This document shows, one piece after another, positions 9,163-18,890 of a DNA stretch of 64,000 nucleotides. Each line of letters opens with the position of its first letter. The stretch's first letter is position 1. Source of the stretch: Arcicella rigui (GTDB lineage: Bacteria > Bacteroidota > Bacteroidia > Cytophagales > Spirosomataceae). The notes below the pieces were generated by a model. It ran no database searches. It was not told where the DNA came from and worked only from the letters and a program-made list of their open reading frames with translations. The stretch covers positions 1-64,000 of the forward strand of contig NZ_JAYFUM010000023.1 in NCBI RefSeq assembly GCF_034929435.1. The letters are read 5' to 3'. The position numbers and the translations under genes are program-made.

Positions 9163-11832
9163 TTAGTTTTTAAGTGCCTTGATATGCTCCGCTACATTCA
9201 GCATTGTATCAATATAAATTTCATTTTCCTTGTCTTTCAAATAATGAAGTAACTGACTGTGAGCTTCTTTTGATACATTCAAACCATGTTCTCCGCCCAC
9301 ACCATGAAACAAAAAGACTAATAACTTACCCGATTTTTGGGCTTCTTTTACCAAATTTATCATCTGTTCGCCCGTTGTGCCTTCCATGCTGTAACAGTCA
9401 ATATCCATTAAATTCTGTTCATTCAAATTGTGCATTTCACTTCTTACGGCTCTGGCAGCTACAAATTCATTAGAAAGACTCTGCATAAATTCACCTTCTG
9501 CTACTTTTTTATGCCCACAAGTAAAAGCAAAAGTACGTTTATCTTTTCCGTCGATGGCTTTCAAATAAGTATTACACATTTTTATTTCATCTTGAATTTT
9601 TTTCAAAGAATATTTACTTAAATCATACTCTGGTCTAACCCAACCCATGCCGGGATAAGTAGCGTCGCAAGGATGGTATAAAGTGTGATTACCCAATTCA
9701 TGTCCATTTCTGGCGGCGTTTCTCCAGTCATTGATTCTTTTAGTAGCAGCATCCGACGAAGCCGTTAAATAAAAAGTACCTTTCAAAGAAAGTGAATCCA
9801 AAGCAGGAATTACGTTATCAAGATGAACATTGAGGGCATCATCATAAGTAAGTACCACGCTACATTTTTTCCCTTTCCATGCCTTCGTTTCATCTAATTT
9901 TTCATTGTCTGTTCTGAACGAAGAAGCAGGCAAACCTACTGAATTATAGAAATTTACACCTTCGGGATTATCCTGCCAAGCGTAGCGAACGTACTTTGGT
10001 TTTTTGATGCTTTCATGCCAAACTACAACTTTGTTTTTATCCACTATTTGCGTTTTTGCCCAAACAAACTTTTTATCATAATCGGCAATCGCAAACCAAC
10101 GTAAATCTTCGCCATCTTTTGAAGTAATGCCTTCGGCTACGTTGTCGAAACTTAAAATTATTTTATCATTGTCAATTTGCTGATTCACCAGTTTTGGCCC
10201 AGAGTAAACAACATTTGTTTCATTATAGGCTAAATTTTGGGCAGAAAGGGCAAGTCTTTTACCAATATCTTTTTTGTTTAATGGATGAATATCATTCCAT
10301 TCGCCTAAATCTATCGTAACAGTTACAGCAGTTTTTGGCAAAGTAAGTGCTTGATTCTGAGCGTCTCGGAGTTTGGCCCAATTGCTTTCTTGTACTGGTG
10401 TAAAGTCAATATCTTGAAAATTAGCTAATTGTACTACCAAAAATGGCAATTGCTCGTTTTTCCAATGTTGTCGCCAATCATTAATCAAAGTCGGCAAAAG
10501 TTTTTCATATTGTTGTGGATTTCCAACGTTACTTTCTCCCTGATACCAAATAAAACCTTTAAGATTGAAAGGTAAAACAGGGGCAATCATGGCATTATAC
10601 AAAGCCGTCGGTTGATTTTGATGCGTGAGTCCCCCAAATCCACCAAAATTTATATGCTGATATACTTCTCCTACTTTGTATTGCCACGTGCCTTTTAGGT
10701 CTATTTCTTCGCCATTACTGGTCATAAAATAAGGTTTATCAGATACAAAACCACCTTTTCCAGCAGTATTGCTTACTCTTATGACAAAGATATTTTTACC
10801 TTCTTTCAGCAAATCAGCAGGGATTTCGTATCGACGGGGTGGATATTGATAGGTAATATTTCCAATCTTTTTTCCATTTACATACATTTCATCGGCATCA
10901 ACAATTCTTCCCATGTAAAGCTTTACCGTTTTGCCAAGCCAGCCTTTAGGTACTTCTATCTCTCTTCTGAACCAAACTACCCCATTCAAATCTTTCAAGC
11001 CTTGGTCTTCCCAAAAACCCGGAATATTCATATTTCTCCAACCTTTTGGTTGATAGTCAGTACTTTCCCAATGTTCAATCGTACCTAAATCTTTGATAAC
11101 AGGAGCGGCGTTTACAAAAGCAGGGCGACGATTGAATGAATTGACATAAACGCTGTCTTTATTACGAGCAATCGTCTTTTGAATATCCGTAAAATCTTTG
11201 AAGCCACTTTCGCTAATCCAAGCTTCAATCGGCGTTCCGCCTACCGAACTGTTAATAATGCCAATCGGTACTTTATATTTTTCATAAATATCTTTGGCGA
11301 AATAATAAGGCACTGCCCCAAAAGAAAGAATGTCTTTCGGAACAGCACTTTTCCATGCTCCTTGTGGGAAATCTTCTTTTGCTGAATTGAGATTCGTAAG
11401 GGTTTGTACAAAAAAATTACGAATATCAGGATAGTTGGCAGAAGCCACATCTTCTGGAAAACGTTCTTTGATGCGTTCCATCGTAATCGTCATATTACTT
11501 TGTCCGCTACATAACCAAACATCTCCGAAGGCAATATTTTTGATACTGATTTCATTTTTACCCTTCAAAAGCATTTCAAAACCTGTACCTGCGGTTTGGG
11601 CAGGAAGCAGTATTTCCCATTTACCATTGTCGGCGGTAGTCGTTTTATAACTTTTTTTATTGAAAAGAAGGGTAACTTTTTCTTTTGGCGAAGCCCAACC
11701 CCAAATTTTAATGGCTTGGTCTCTTTGCAAAACCATATTATCGGAAATCAATTTTGGCAAACGGATTTGGGCTTGTAGCATCAATCCTTGGCAAAGGAAA
11801 AAGAGTAATAGATATTTGGTTTGTTTCATCAT
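9163..11832 (-). CDS. Sialate-O-acetylesterase-like / NodB deacetylase fusion
   Basis: An 889-residue secreted two-enzyme protein. The signal peptide is residues 1-22 (ending LQAQ). Residues about 25-640 are a sialate O-acetylesterase-like SGNH esterase: the nucleophile motif CSGQSNM, the GFIWYQGESNVG block and the DLGEWNDIHP Asp/His block are all present. A galactose-binding-like beta-sandwich (about 265-380, VVWFRREIEVPKGWLGK) is inserted in the esterase, as in CE20-type plant-glycan acetylesterases. Residues about 655-885 form a polysaccharide deacetylase (NodB) domain with VVLTYDDA and the metal-binding ELGNHTLYHP. It probably removes acetyl groups that block the neighbouring glycosidases. 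The fusion is unusual; both halves look intact. It lies downstream of GH115 on the same strand. Confidence 0.88.
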   Translation of the reverse strand: MMKQTKYLLLFFLCQGLMLQAQIRLPKLISDNMVLQRDQAIKIWGWASPKEKVTLLFNKKSYKTTTADNGKWEILLPAQTAGTGFEMLLKGKNEISIKNIAFGDVWLCSGQSNMTITMERIKERFPEDVASANYPDIRNFFVQTLTNLNSAKEDFPQGAWKSAVPKDILSFGAVPYYFAKDIYEKYKVPIGIINSSVGGTPIEAWISESGFKDFTDIQKTIARNKDSVYVNSFNRRPAFVNAAPVIKDLGTIEHWESTDYQPKGWRNMNIPGFWEDQGLKDLNGVVWFRREIEVPKGWLGKTVKLYMGRIVDADEMYVNGKKIGNITYQYPPRRYEIPADLLKEGKNIFVIRVSNTAGKGGFVSDKPYFMTSNGEEIDLKGTWQYKVGEVYQHINFGGFGGLTHQNQPTALYNAMIAPVLPFNLKGFIWYQGESNVGNPQQYEKLLPTLINDWRQHWKNEQLPFLVVQLANFQDIDFTPVQESNWAKLRDAQNQALTLPKTAVTVTIDLGEWNDIHPLNKKDIGKRLALSAQNLAYNETNVVYSGPKLVNQQIDNDKIILSFDNVAEGITSKDGEDLRWFAIADYDKKFVWAKTQIVDKNKVVVWHESIKKPKYVRYAWQDNPEGVNFYNSVGLPASSFRTDNEKLDETKAWKGKKCSVVLTYDDALNVHLDNVIPALDSLSLKGTFYLTASSDAATKRINDWRNAARNGHELGNHTLYHPCDATYPGMGWVRPEYDLSKYSLKKIQDEIKMCNTYLKAIDGKDKRTFAFTCGHKKVAEGEFMQSLSNEFVAARAVRSEMHNLNEQNLMDIDCYSMEGTTGEQMINLVKEAQKSGKLLVFLFHGVGGEHGLNVSKEAHSQLLHYLKDKENEIYIDTMLNVAEHIKALKN

Positions 11833-11852
11833 TGTTTTAAAACTTTTTTCAT

Positions 11853-11920
11853 GCTTTAGGCGGTAGGCTGTAAGCTTTTAAATTATCTCAAACTTTTGCT
11901 TACACTCTACCGCCTAAAGC
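11853..11920 (-). terminator. Long intergenic hairpin between GH115 and esterase genes
   Basis: A 23-base arm at 11853-11875 (GCTTTAGGCGGTAGGCTGTA plus AGC) pairs with 11898-11920 with about three mismatches. It is followed on the plus strand by further partial copies of the same words (11921-11948) and CTACAATTA at 11950. It lies within a minus-strand gene series, so it may separate or stabilise the two mRNAs rather than fully terminate. Confidence 0.55.
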
Positions 11921-11988
11921 TTACAGCTTACTGCTTAAAGCTCACAGCACTACAATTACTATAAATCTACTCAATGTTTTATCATGAG

Positions 11989-14553
11989 CTATTTTACTAT
12001 GGTACTTTCTTCTGGTCCTAAATGTGTTTTGGGAATATCCACCGTACTTACAATGATTTTTTGTAAAATAATCGCTGGGTCGATTGCCCATATTTTTAAA
12101 GTATGTTTTCCTGTGCCGTTTATCCTGAGCTTATGCGTAATGTACTTAGCATTTCTTGCCACCATTCGTTCCCATTCTCTTTGGCTTTTATCGGCGTGCA
12201 TATCAATCACCTGTGGCTTTTCGTCATCCAATGAAATCGCTAAATGTAAACCTTTGTAATTGTTAAAATCAAGCGTTGGCGATGCAATGAGTTGTACGGT
12301 AGCCTCTCCTTCTTTCGACCAAAACATATCATATTCCAAGCGTGGACTCTGGGCTGTTAACTCTATCGAAGGAATATCTACAGGAAAAATACTGATTCCA
12401 TTGCCTGTTCTTCCGATGTCTGGAATTACTTTCCATTGAACTTTTCCCATATTTATAGCTCTTGAATAATGGTCAGCTTCCATCGAAACGATTCCGCTAT
12501 TTTCAAGAAATCCTTTGAAATCAGCAGGATAAGTAAGTTTTGACTTTTGCTCACTCGTTTTTGTTTCTTCTTTGGTCGCTTCGTCAGTGGCTAATCTGGT
12601 TACTTTGGGTACAGCATTTTTATTGGGTTGTTGCCAATAGGTATAGCCAATATGTGTTTGGTCGGCAAAATGATTCCACTTACCGCCCGCCAGCGATTGA
12701 TTGAAGTAATCGCTTAACGCTTGGTCTTTTTTGAAAAGCTCTTCTACTTTATCAGCCCAAGCGTTGGTACTTGCCCATTTGGCGTTGGCAGCTTGTTGGT
12801 TTTTTGCTTGAGCGAAATACATTTCATTCAAGTTGGCACAAGCCAAAATTGGATATAAAACCAATTGATAATAAGCGTCTTTGTAAGCAGGTTCTATTTT
12901 TTGATAAGTATCCTCTGCCGCTTTCGCCAAGACTTTATAGTCGTTCAGTACGCTTGTCCATTCATTGTTTTCGCCTTCCAAGCTATAAGTGTTGGCATTC
13001 AATAATTCTGGTTTTACACGGGCATTGTACTTGGCATATTTATCTAAATAAGTGGCAATTTCACTGGCATATTTTTCACCAAAAGTAGCTTTTGCCCATG
13101 TTTTTGAATAAGTAGGAAGTTTGTCTAAAGTCCATGCTTCTGGATTCCAAGCATAATCTAAAAAGAATGAAATGGGAAATTCCATTGGTTTTAAATCGCC
13201 AACATTCACAATCCAAATTTCACGAGCTTTGTATTGATAAGCCAAATTCATTTGTTCCCAAATTCTTGGTAATGGATTTGTATTCACCCACTTATAATTT
13301 CTTGGCCCACCCACATAATCGAAATGATAATAAATACCATAACCTCCTTTTCTGGGTTTTTCGGTCAAGTTTGGCAGTTTACGAATATTACCCCAGTTGT
13401 CATCGCACAATAATAAAGTAATATCGTCGGGTACTCTCATCCCTTTGTCGTAATAGTCTTGTACTTCTTTGTACAAAGCCCATAATTGCGGTTTTTCGGA
13501 GGCTGGTTTTCCCGAAACTTCTTCCATAATTTTACGTTGGTCGCCCACAATTTTTTCTAATAATGCTGTAGCCGTTGCTTGACTCATGGGTTCGTCGCCA
13601 TCGCCACGCATACCAACCGTAAAAATATTATCGTACTGATAACGTTCTTGCGTACTTTTTTTCCAGAAAGCCCTCAGCGTAGAATCGTTGGTGGTATAAT
13701 CCCATTTTCCTTTTCCAAAACGTCGCCATTCGTCGTGTGCACGCATCAGTGGCTCGTGGTGCGAAGTACCGATGACTACGCCATACTCGTCTGCTAACAC
13801 AGGATTCATGGGGTCATCGACATGAAAGGCATTTCCCCACATGGCAGGCCAAAGGTAATTTCCTTTCAATCGGAGAATTAACTCAAAAATAGAGGTATAA
13901 AGTTTTTGATTAAAACCTCCATTTTTCTCTTTTGTCCAACCAGCCAAACAAGGTGCTTCGTCGTTCAAGAATATGCCACGATATTTTACTTTGGGTTCGC
14001 CGTCAGAGTATTTGCCATTGTTTACATAAATTTCATCATGTTTTGCCGTAGGAACATCCGCCCAAAAATGCCAAGGGGAAACGCCCATTTGCTCAGATAA
14101 ATCATAAATGCCATAAATCGTCCCTCGTCTGTCTGAGCCAACAATCACCAAGGCTTTTTTTACATTCGGAAATGGATTTTCAAGGGTTTGAATTACAAAA
14201 GTTTCCCATTTTCCTTTCAGGTTTTGTACATCTATTTTCTTTTGAGCCACCAGTGCGTCAATCCATTGGTTTTTTCCTAAAGTGCCAACAATAATCAGTG
14301 TTTCTTGTTGGCTGAGTTCGTTGAGTAGTTGGGGCTTTCTGCCTGTTACTCGTTCTACATCGCTTTGTAAATCGCTTGTGGCTCGGATAACGCCTTTATT
14401 GTCATCTTTTGAAACCAAAATGGGCGTGACTTTGCTTTTGGAAGCTACGCAAAAACTCCTTCCTTTTGCCTGAAAGGCAACGTAAGAAGTAGGATTTATA
14501 CAAAATCCAGTAAGCGGTAACAGCAATAAGAATACGTTAAAAATATGTTTCAT
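11989..14553 (-). CDS. Glycoside hydrolase family 115 alpha-glucuronidase
   Basis: An 854-residue secreted enzyme of GH115, whose characterised members remove (4-O-methyl-)glucuronic acid from xylan side chains. The signal peptide is residues 1-18 (ending GFC). Family blocks are clear: GSDRRGTIYGIYDLSEQMGV, GISPWHFWADVP-type text, VKYRGIFLNDEAPCLAGW, LKGNYLWPAMWGNAF, GTSHHEPLMRAHDEW and MRGDGDEPMS. The C-terminal 670-854 fits the GH115 C-terminal beta-sandwich domain. Length is normal. It lies between GH2 and the acetylesterase fusion on the same strand, so all three probably treat one acetylated, uronic-acid-substituted glycan. Whether that is xylan or another uronate-decorated polymer cannot be told from sequence alone. 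Confidence 0.92.
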   Translation of the reverse strand: MKHIFNVFLLLLPLTGFCINPTSYVAFQAKGRSFCVASKSKVTPILVSKDDNKGVIRATSDLQSDVERVTGRKPQLLNELSQQETLIIVGTLGKNQWIDALVAQKKIDVQNLKGKWETFVIQTLENPFPNVKKALVIVGSDRRGTIYGIYDLSEQMGVSPWHFWADVPTAKHDEIYVNNGKYSDGEPKVKYRGIFLNDEAPCLAGWTKEKNGGFNQKLYTSIFELILRLKGNYLWPAMWGNAFHVDDPMNPVLADEYGVVIGTSHHEPLMRAHDEWRRFGKGKWDYTTNDSTLRAFWKKSTQERYQYDNIFTVGMRGDGDEPMSQATATALLEKIVGDQRKIMEEVSGKPASEKPQLWALYKEVQDYYDKGMRVPDDITLLLCDDNWGNIRKLPNLTEKPRKGGYGIYYHFDYVGGPRNYKWVNTNPLPRIWEQMNLAYQYKAREIWIVNVGDLKPMEFPISFFLDYAWNPEAWTLDKLPTYSKTWAKATFGEKYASEIATYLDKYAKYNARVKPELLNANTYSLEGENNEWTSVLNDYKVLAKAAEDTYQKIEPAYKDAYYQLVLYPILACANLNEMYFAQAKNQQAANAKWASTNAWADKVEELFKKDQALSDYFNQSLAGGKWNHFADQTHIGYTYWQQPNKNAVPKVTRLATDEATKEETKTSEQKSKLTYPADFKGFLENSGIVSMEADHYSRAINMGKVQWKVIPDIGRTGNGISIFPVDIPSIELTAQSPRLEYDMFWSKEGEATVQLIASPTLDFNNYKGLHLAISLDDEKPQVIDMHADKSQREWERMVARNAKYITHKLRINGTGKHTLKIWAIDPAIILQKIIVSTVDIPKTHLGPEESTIVK

Positions 14554-14610
14554 CGTTATTTTTTGAGTTTTTTTACAGAGGCAAGTCCTTGTACAAATTC
14601 ATTCAGTATT

Positions 14611-14652
14611 TTTTTTTAATGAGCTATAAAAATTTATAGCTCATTAAAAAAA
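14611..14652 (-). terminator. Strong terminator between GH2 and GH115
   Basis: A perfect 20-bp inverted repeat (14611-14630, TTTTTTTAATGAGCTATAAA, with 14633-14652) separated by only two bases. Each strand shows a stem followed by a T run, the shape of an intrinsic terminator in either direction. It lies 125 bp past the GH2 stop and before the GH115 start, so the two genes are probably separate transcripts. Confidence 0.8.
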
Positions 14653-14776
14653 CTTTATGTTTTGACAATTTCTCAAGCGTATAAAATTTTGGAGGCGTAA
14701 AGTAAGTAGAAACATAAAAATTTGAATGTCACGTAATACTAAATCTATATTCCAAATGTTCAAGCGACCGATATTC

Positions 14777-17557
14777 TTATTGTATTTTACTTATTAAATC
14801 AACACTTGTCGTAGTTAAGTCATCTGCTTTGATATTTAACTTTATTTTTCCTGTCTGTCCTTTTTTAGCACGAACAATCACCAATGCCAAACCATTAAAA
14901 GCTTGGCGTTGGTGCGAAGCAAAGGACATTAAATCAGCAGGATTTCCATTATCAGTAGCTACAATTTCACCTGCTCCTTCTATGCTAAAAGATAGTTTAT
15001 GATTTGCGTCTGGTACGGTTAAATTGTTTTTATCCGTAATTTTTACCGTGATAAAAGCAAGGTCTTCGCCATCGGCTTTGATGATAGAACGGTCTGCCGA
15101 AGCCTGAATTTTAGAAGCTTTTTCTGTGGTTTTTACGATTTCTTCAGTCCAAAACTCACCATTTTTATAGGCAATTACTTTTAATTCTCCTGCTTGGTAC
15201 TTCACTTCGTCCCAACGAAGGCGATACTCAAACTCAGCTTTTTTCTTTCTCCCTTGCGATACTCCATTTAAAAATAATTCTGCTTCATCGCCCGAAGTAA
15301 ACACATGTACTGGCGTGATTTCGCCCACACGATTGGGCCAATTCCAATGTGGTAAAATATGTGCAATTCTCAAATTGGGTCGCCAACGAGCTTGGTACAA
15401 GTAAAATCTATCTTTTTTAAAACCTGCTAAATCAATAATGCCAGAATATGAACTACGGGCTGAATAATAAGGTGTTGGCTCGCCGATATAGTCCCAACCA
15501 GTCCATACAAATTCGCCTGCTACATAAGGGTGTCGGTCCTGAGTAGCAAAAACTTTATCGGGCGAAGAGCCAAATTGAGCGGTATAAAGTTCGTAAGCAC
15601 TTACTTCTTTGCTAACAGGATTTCCGCCTACACCATCGCTTACAGGAGCGGAATTTTCGGAAGCCACAGGAAAAATATACGAACCACGAGTACTTAGTGC
15701 CGATGCCGTTTCGCTACTGATAATCATTTTATCAGGAAAAGCCTTTTGAAAAGCTGGATAAGATGGCGAAGTTCTGATACCGCCTTTTAAATGTTGGTAA
15801 GCAGGTGCGTCTCGGATGCCTTCGCCTTGATAATTCAAACTCATAAAATCCATTTCTTTTGAAAAAGGCATATCAGCTTTGGCATAATTTTGAGAAGCCG
15901 AAGCTGGACGAGTTGGGTCTTCTTCATGAACAATATCGTGTAATTTTTTAGCGATTTTTGCTCCTTCTACATCCGTATATTGTTCGCCTACTTCATTCCC
16001 AAAACTCCAAGCGAAGATAGAAGGATGGTTGCGGTCACGACGAATGAATGAACGAGTATCGGGTTCGTGCCAATCTGGGAAAATCAGGTGAAAATCGTGG
16101 GGCGTTTTTTTACGTTCCCAACTATCAAAAATTTCGTCAATCACCAAAAATCCCATGCGGTCGGTTAAATCAAGTAATTCGGGAGCAGGTGGATTATGTG
16201 ACATCCGAATGGCATTGCAACCCAATTCTCTAAGTACTTCAAGCTGACGCTCGGCTGCACGAACATTAAAAGCTGCTCCCAAAGCTCCTAAATCATGGTG
16301 TTGATTCACGCCTTGAATCTTGATTTTTTTGCCATTAACAATAAGTCCTTGTGTAGGATGAAATTCAATTTTACGAATTCCGAATGGCGTATCGTATTCA
16401 TTCACTAATTTGCCTTCACTGAAAAGACGAGTACGAGCAAGATAAAGATGAGGTTTTTGACTTGGATATACTCCCCAAAGTTTTGGATTTTTGAGCTTTA
16501 AAGTGGTTTGTTGAAGGTAATTTTCGCCAGTTTTGATACTGATAATTTCTGATGGAAAATTAGCGAGAGCTTTTCCAATGGGTTTTGAATGCGAGTCTAA
16601 AGCATAGATTTCGGTTTTTACTGCTACTTTTTTATTCACATTTGCTCTATTGATGATTTGTAAAGCCAAATTTATAGTGGCTTCGCTTTCCGAAACTTCG
16701 GGCGTAGTGATAAAAGTACCCCACTGAGCTACATGAACAGGAGCAACTTTCGTCAGCCAAACATTGCGATAAATGCCACCGCCAGGATACCAACGAGCGG
16801 AGTGATTGGGATTATCTATTCTGATTGCTAATTGGTTATCGCTCCCAATTTTCAAGTAAGGCGTTAAATCTAAACGATAAGAATTATAGCCATAGGGCCA
16901 ACCGCCTATTAATTGACCATTGAGCCAAACCATGCTATAAGACATTGCCCCGTCGATGTCTAAGTAAATAATTTTACTTTTGTCTGCTTGGTTGATGCTT
17001 ATTTTTTTACGATACCAAGCTACGCCTTGACTGGGCAAACGCCCCATTCCGCCACCAACTTCTGGTTTATCGCCTTCGTAAAAGGCTTGATTAATCGCCC
17101 AATCGTGTGGTAAATCCACTTTCTCCCAAGTATCATCTGAAAAATTACTTTTTATGAAAGGAAAATCTGCCGTAGGATTTCCAGCGGGAGGAACGTGTTT
17201 TTTAGCAGGGTCTTTGATAAAATCGTTGGCTGTGGGAAGAATCCACGCTTTTAGTACTTGTTCTTTTGCTTCAACTTTTACGGCTTCATCGGGTTTTGAA
17301 TCGGCTACTTTGCTGTCGTTTACTTCTTGTATGGCTGGACGAACGTCATAAATCAGTTTATCAGAATTGGCTTGATAACGCATAAACCGCCAACCTTCGT
17401 TGAGTTTTATTCTTTCGGTTTTATATTTTGTTGATGTATTTTGTGCTTGAACACTCCACGAAACAATCGCCCATAAAAAGGCAAGTATTTTAAGTTTTAA
17501 TAAAAAATTGTTTAATAATTCCGTCTGCATTGATTTTTCGGGTTTGATTATATTCAT
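14777..17557 (-). CDS. Glycoside hydrolase family 2, beta-galactosidase-like
   Basis: A 926-residue GH2 enzyme. Start is either the ATG at 17557 or the one at 17530 (MQTELLNNFLLK), which gives a tighter signal peptide ending SVQAQ. Domains: sugar-binding sandwich about 45-270 (GWRFMRYQAN, LPHDWAINQAFYEGDKPE), immunoglobulin-like domain about 275-390, catalytic barrel about 395-690, then C-terminal DUF4982/Ig-like domains. Catalytic residues are visible: acid/base Glu in SFGNEVGEQY and nucleophile Glu in MIISSETASALSTRG. The inserted stretch at about 75-120 is longer than in typical members. Beta-galactosidase is the default for this subfamily, but beta-glucuronidase or another GH2 activity cannot be excluded. 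Upstream lies a divergent AraC gene. Confidence 0.9.
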   Translation of the reverse strand: MNIIKPEKSMQTELLNNFLLKLKILAFLWAIVSWSVQAQNTSTKYKTERIKLNEGWRFMRYQANSDKLIYDVRPAIQEVNDSKVADSKPDEAVKVEAKEQVLKAWILPTANDFIKDPAKKHVPPAGNPTADFPFIKSNFSDDTWEKVDLPHDWAINQAFYEGDKPEVGGGMGRLPSQGVAWYRKKISINQADKSKIIYLDIDGAMSYSMVWLNGQLIGGWPYGYNSYRLDLTPYLKIGSDNQLAIRIDNPNHSARWYPGGGIYRNVWLTKVAPVHVAQWGTFITTPEVSESEATINLALQIINRANVNKKVAVKTEIYALDSHSKPIGKALANFPSEIISIKTGENYLQQTTLKLKNPKLWGVYPSQKPHLYLARTRLFSEGKLVNEYDTPFGIRKIEFHPTQGLIVNGKKIKIQGVNQHHDLGALGAAFNVRAAERQLEVLRELGCNAIRMSHNPPAPELLDLTDRMGFLVIDEIFDSWERKKTPHDFHLIFPDWHEPDTRSFIRRDRNHPSIFAWSFGNEVGEQYTDVEGAKIAKKLHDIVHEEDPTRPASASQNYAKADMPFSKEMDFMSLNYQGEGIRDAPAYQHLKGGIRTSPSYPAFQKAFPDKMIISSETASALSTRGSYIFPVASENSAPVSDGVGGNPVSKEVSAYELYTAQFGSSPDKVFATQDRHPYVAGEFVWTGWDYIGEPTPYYSARSSYSGIIDLAGFKKDRFYLYQARWRPNLRIAHILPHWNWPNRVGEITPVHVFTSGDEAELFLNGVSQGRKKKAEFEYRLRWDEVKYQAGELKVIAYKNGEFWTEEIVKTTEKASKIQASADRSIIKADGEDLAFITVKITDKNNLTVPDANHKLSFSIEGAGEIVATDNGNPADLMSFASHQRQAFNGLALVIVRAKKGQTGKIKLNIKADDLTTTSVDLISKIQ

Positions 17558-17840
17558 ACTTAAATGAGAAGAGGTACTGAAGCTTTAGAAAATTTATGTT
17601 TATCAAGAATATCAAAAACTTAACAGAATTTTCTGTACTAAACAAAGCACTCATAACGAGACTTTTACTGTTTTTTATTGCTATTCGGCATCAAAGCCAT
17701 AGTAACAGCAAACAATAATTAAGCAAAATTTTCCTTTTGGGGATGATACATTCTGTAAATTACATTTTTTATGTGGCTAACGATGAACTATTTGTAAGGA
17801 GTGTTGAGTTGTAAATCTATTGTATTAGCATATAAATCGC
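17558..17840. promoter_or_regulatory. Divergent intergenic region, GH2 and AraC promoters
   Basis: This 283-bp gap separates the minus-strand GH2 gene from the plus-strand AraC gene and must hold promoters for both. Toward AraC, a TTTG (about 17736) is followed after 21 bases by TACATTTT (about 17761), one base off the Bacteroidota TAnnTTTG element. This is weak evidence. No clear inverted repeat was seen. Confidence 0.35.
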
Positions 17841-18746
17841 ATGGCAAAAAAGTCAAAAGATATACCCGTCTTTAAATTACTTGATTTTGTAAAAGAGCAT
17901 TCTATTGATGCAGATGCTTTTTCAAATGATTTCATCATCAAAATAGATACGGAGGTTTACGAAAACGAAAAGATTGATTACCTGTATAGAACAGAGTTTT
18001 TCTTTGTGGTTTTAGTACTAACGGGAGAAATAACCTTGAACATCAACAATCAAGATTATATTGCAAGTAAGCATCAATTAATCATGACTACTCCGAACGA
18101 TACCAAGCGTTCGGTACATGCTACGAAGGGGGCTATGATTTCGGGGGTTGCTTTTACGCCTAATTTCCTGGGGCAAATTTCTGAGATTAAAAACCTTCCC
18201 GAAGTATTTAATTATATTTCGTATCAAGGTTCGCCATTGTGGTTTCCTGATGAAGAAGATTTTATACGCATGAAAGAATTGATGGAGCATTTGTCTTTTA
18301 GGTATCTTCATCAAAGCGAGCATCCTTTTGGGAAAGATATTCTCAAGAATCTTTTCAATATTTTCCTTTACGAGCTTGGAGGCATCGCACAAAAATATGC
18401 ACCTGTCAAAAATGCTACTTTTACCAGAAAAGAACATTTGGTGATGCAGTTTGTAAATATGCTCCAAAAAAAGTTTAAAGAACACAGAAATGTACAATAC
18501 TACGCCAACGAACTCAATATCAACCCCAAGTATTTGACACAGACCGTAAAAGAGGTTTCGGGTAAAAGTGCTGGCGAGCTTATTGATGATTTTGTGATTC
18601 AAGAATCAAAACTTCTATTGACAGATGCAAGCCTCAGTATTTCAGAGGTTGCGGATATTTTGCATTTCAGCGACCAGTCTTTTTTTGGGAAATTTTTTAA
18701 ACGACACACAGGTTTTTCACCTTCAGAATTTAGAAAAATAGAATAA
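17841..18746 (+). CDS. AraC-family transcriptional regulator
   Basis: A 301-residue cytoplasmic regulator. Residues about 30-130 form a cupin-like sensor domain (FFVVLVLTGEITLNINNQDY), and about 195-300 are the double helix-turn-helix of the AraC family (YYANELNINPKYLTQTVKEV, then SISEVADILHFSDQSFFGKF and FKRHTGFSPSEFRK). It is divergent from GH2 and 144 bp upstream of the co-directional efflux operon, so either could be its target. Bacteroidota AraC genes of this form often precede RND efflux genes, which makes the efflux operon slightly more likely. The ligand is unknown. Confidence 0.9.
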   Translation: MAKKSKDIPVFKLLDFVKEHSIDADAFSNDFIIKIDTEVYENEKIDYLYRTEFFFVVLVLTGEITLNINNQDYIASKHQLIMTTPNDTKRSVHATKGAMISGVAFTPNFLGQISEIKNLPEVFNYISYQGSPLWFPDEEDFIRMKELMEHLSFRYLHQSEHPFGKDILKNLFNIFLYELGGIAQKYAPVKNATFTRKEHLVMQFVNMLQKKFKEHRNVQYYANELNINPKYLTQTVKEVSGKSAGELIDDFVIQESKLLLTDASLSISEVADILHFSDQSFFGKFFKRHTGFSPSEFRKIE

Positions 18747-18890
18747 TTGGTTCATTTTTCTGCTAAAACTGACATCATTATAACAAAACTTACTTTTTGA
18801 CCAATCTTGGAGAATTTCAGACCTTTTGAATAGGCATAATAATATGGAATTTTGTTACATCAATTCTTAACAAGTCAACAATAATTCTCT

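Noticed and set aside
18078..18602. A 174-codon open frame antisense to the AraC gene
   Set aside because: It lies wholly inside a clear AraC gene and its Cys/Phe-rich text has no family resemblance; it is a shadow of the other strand.
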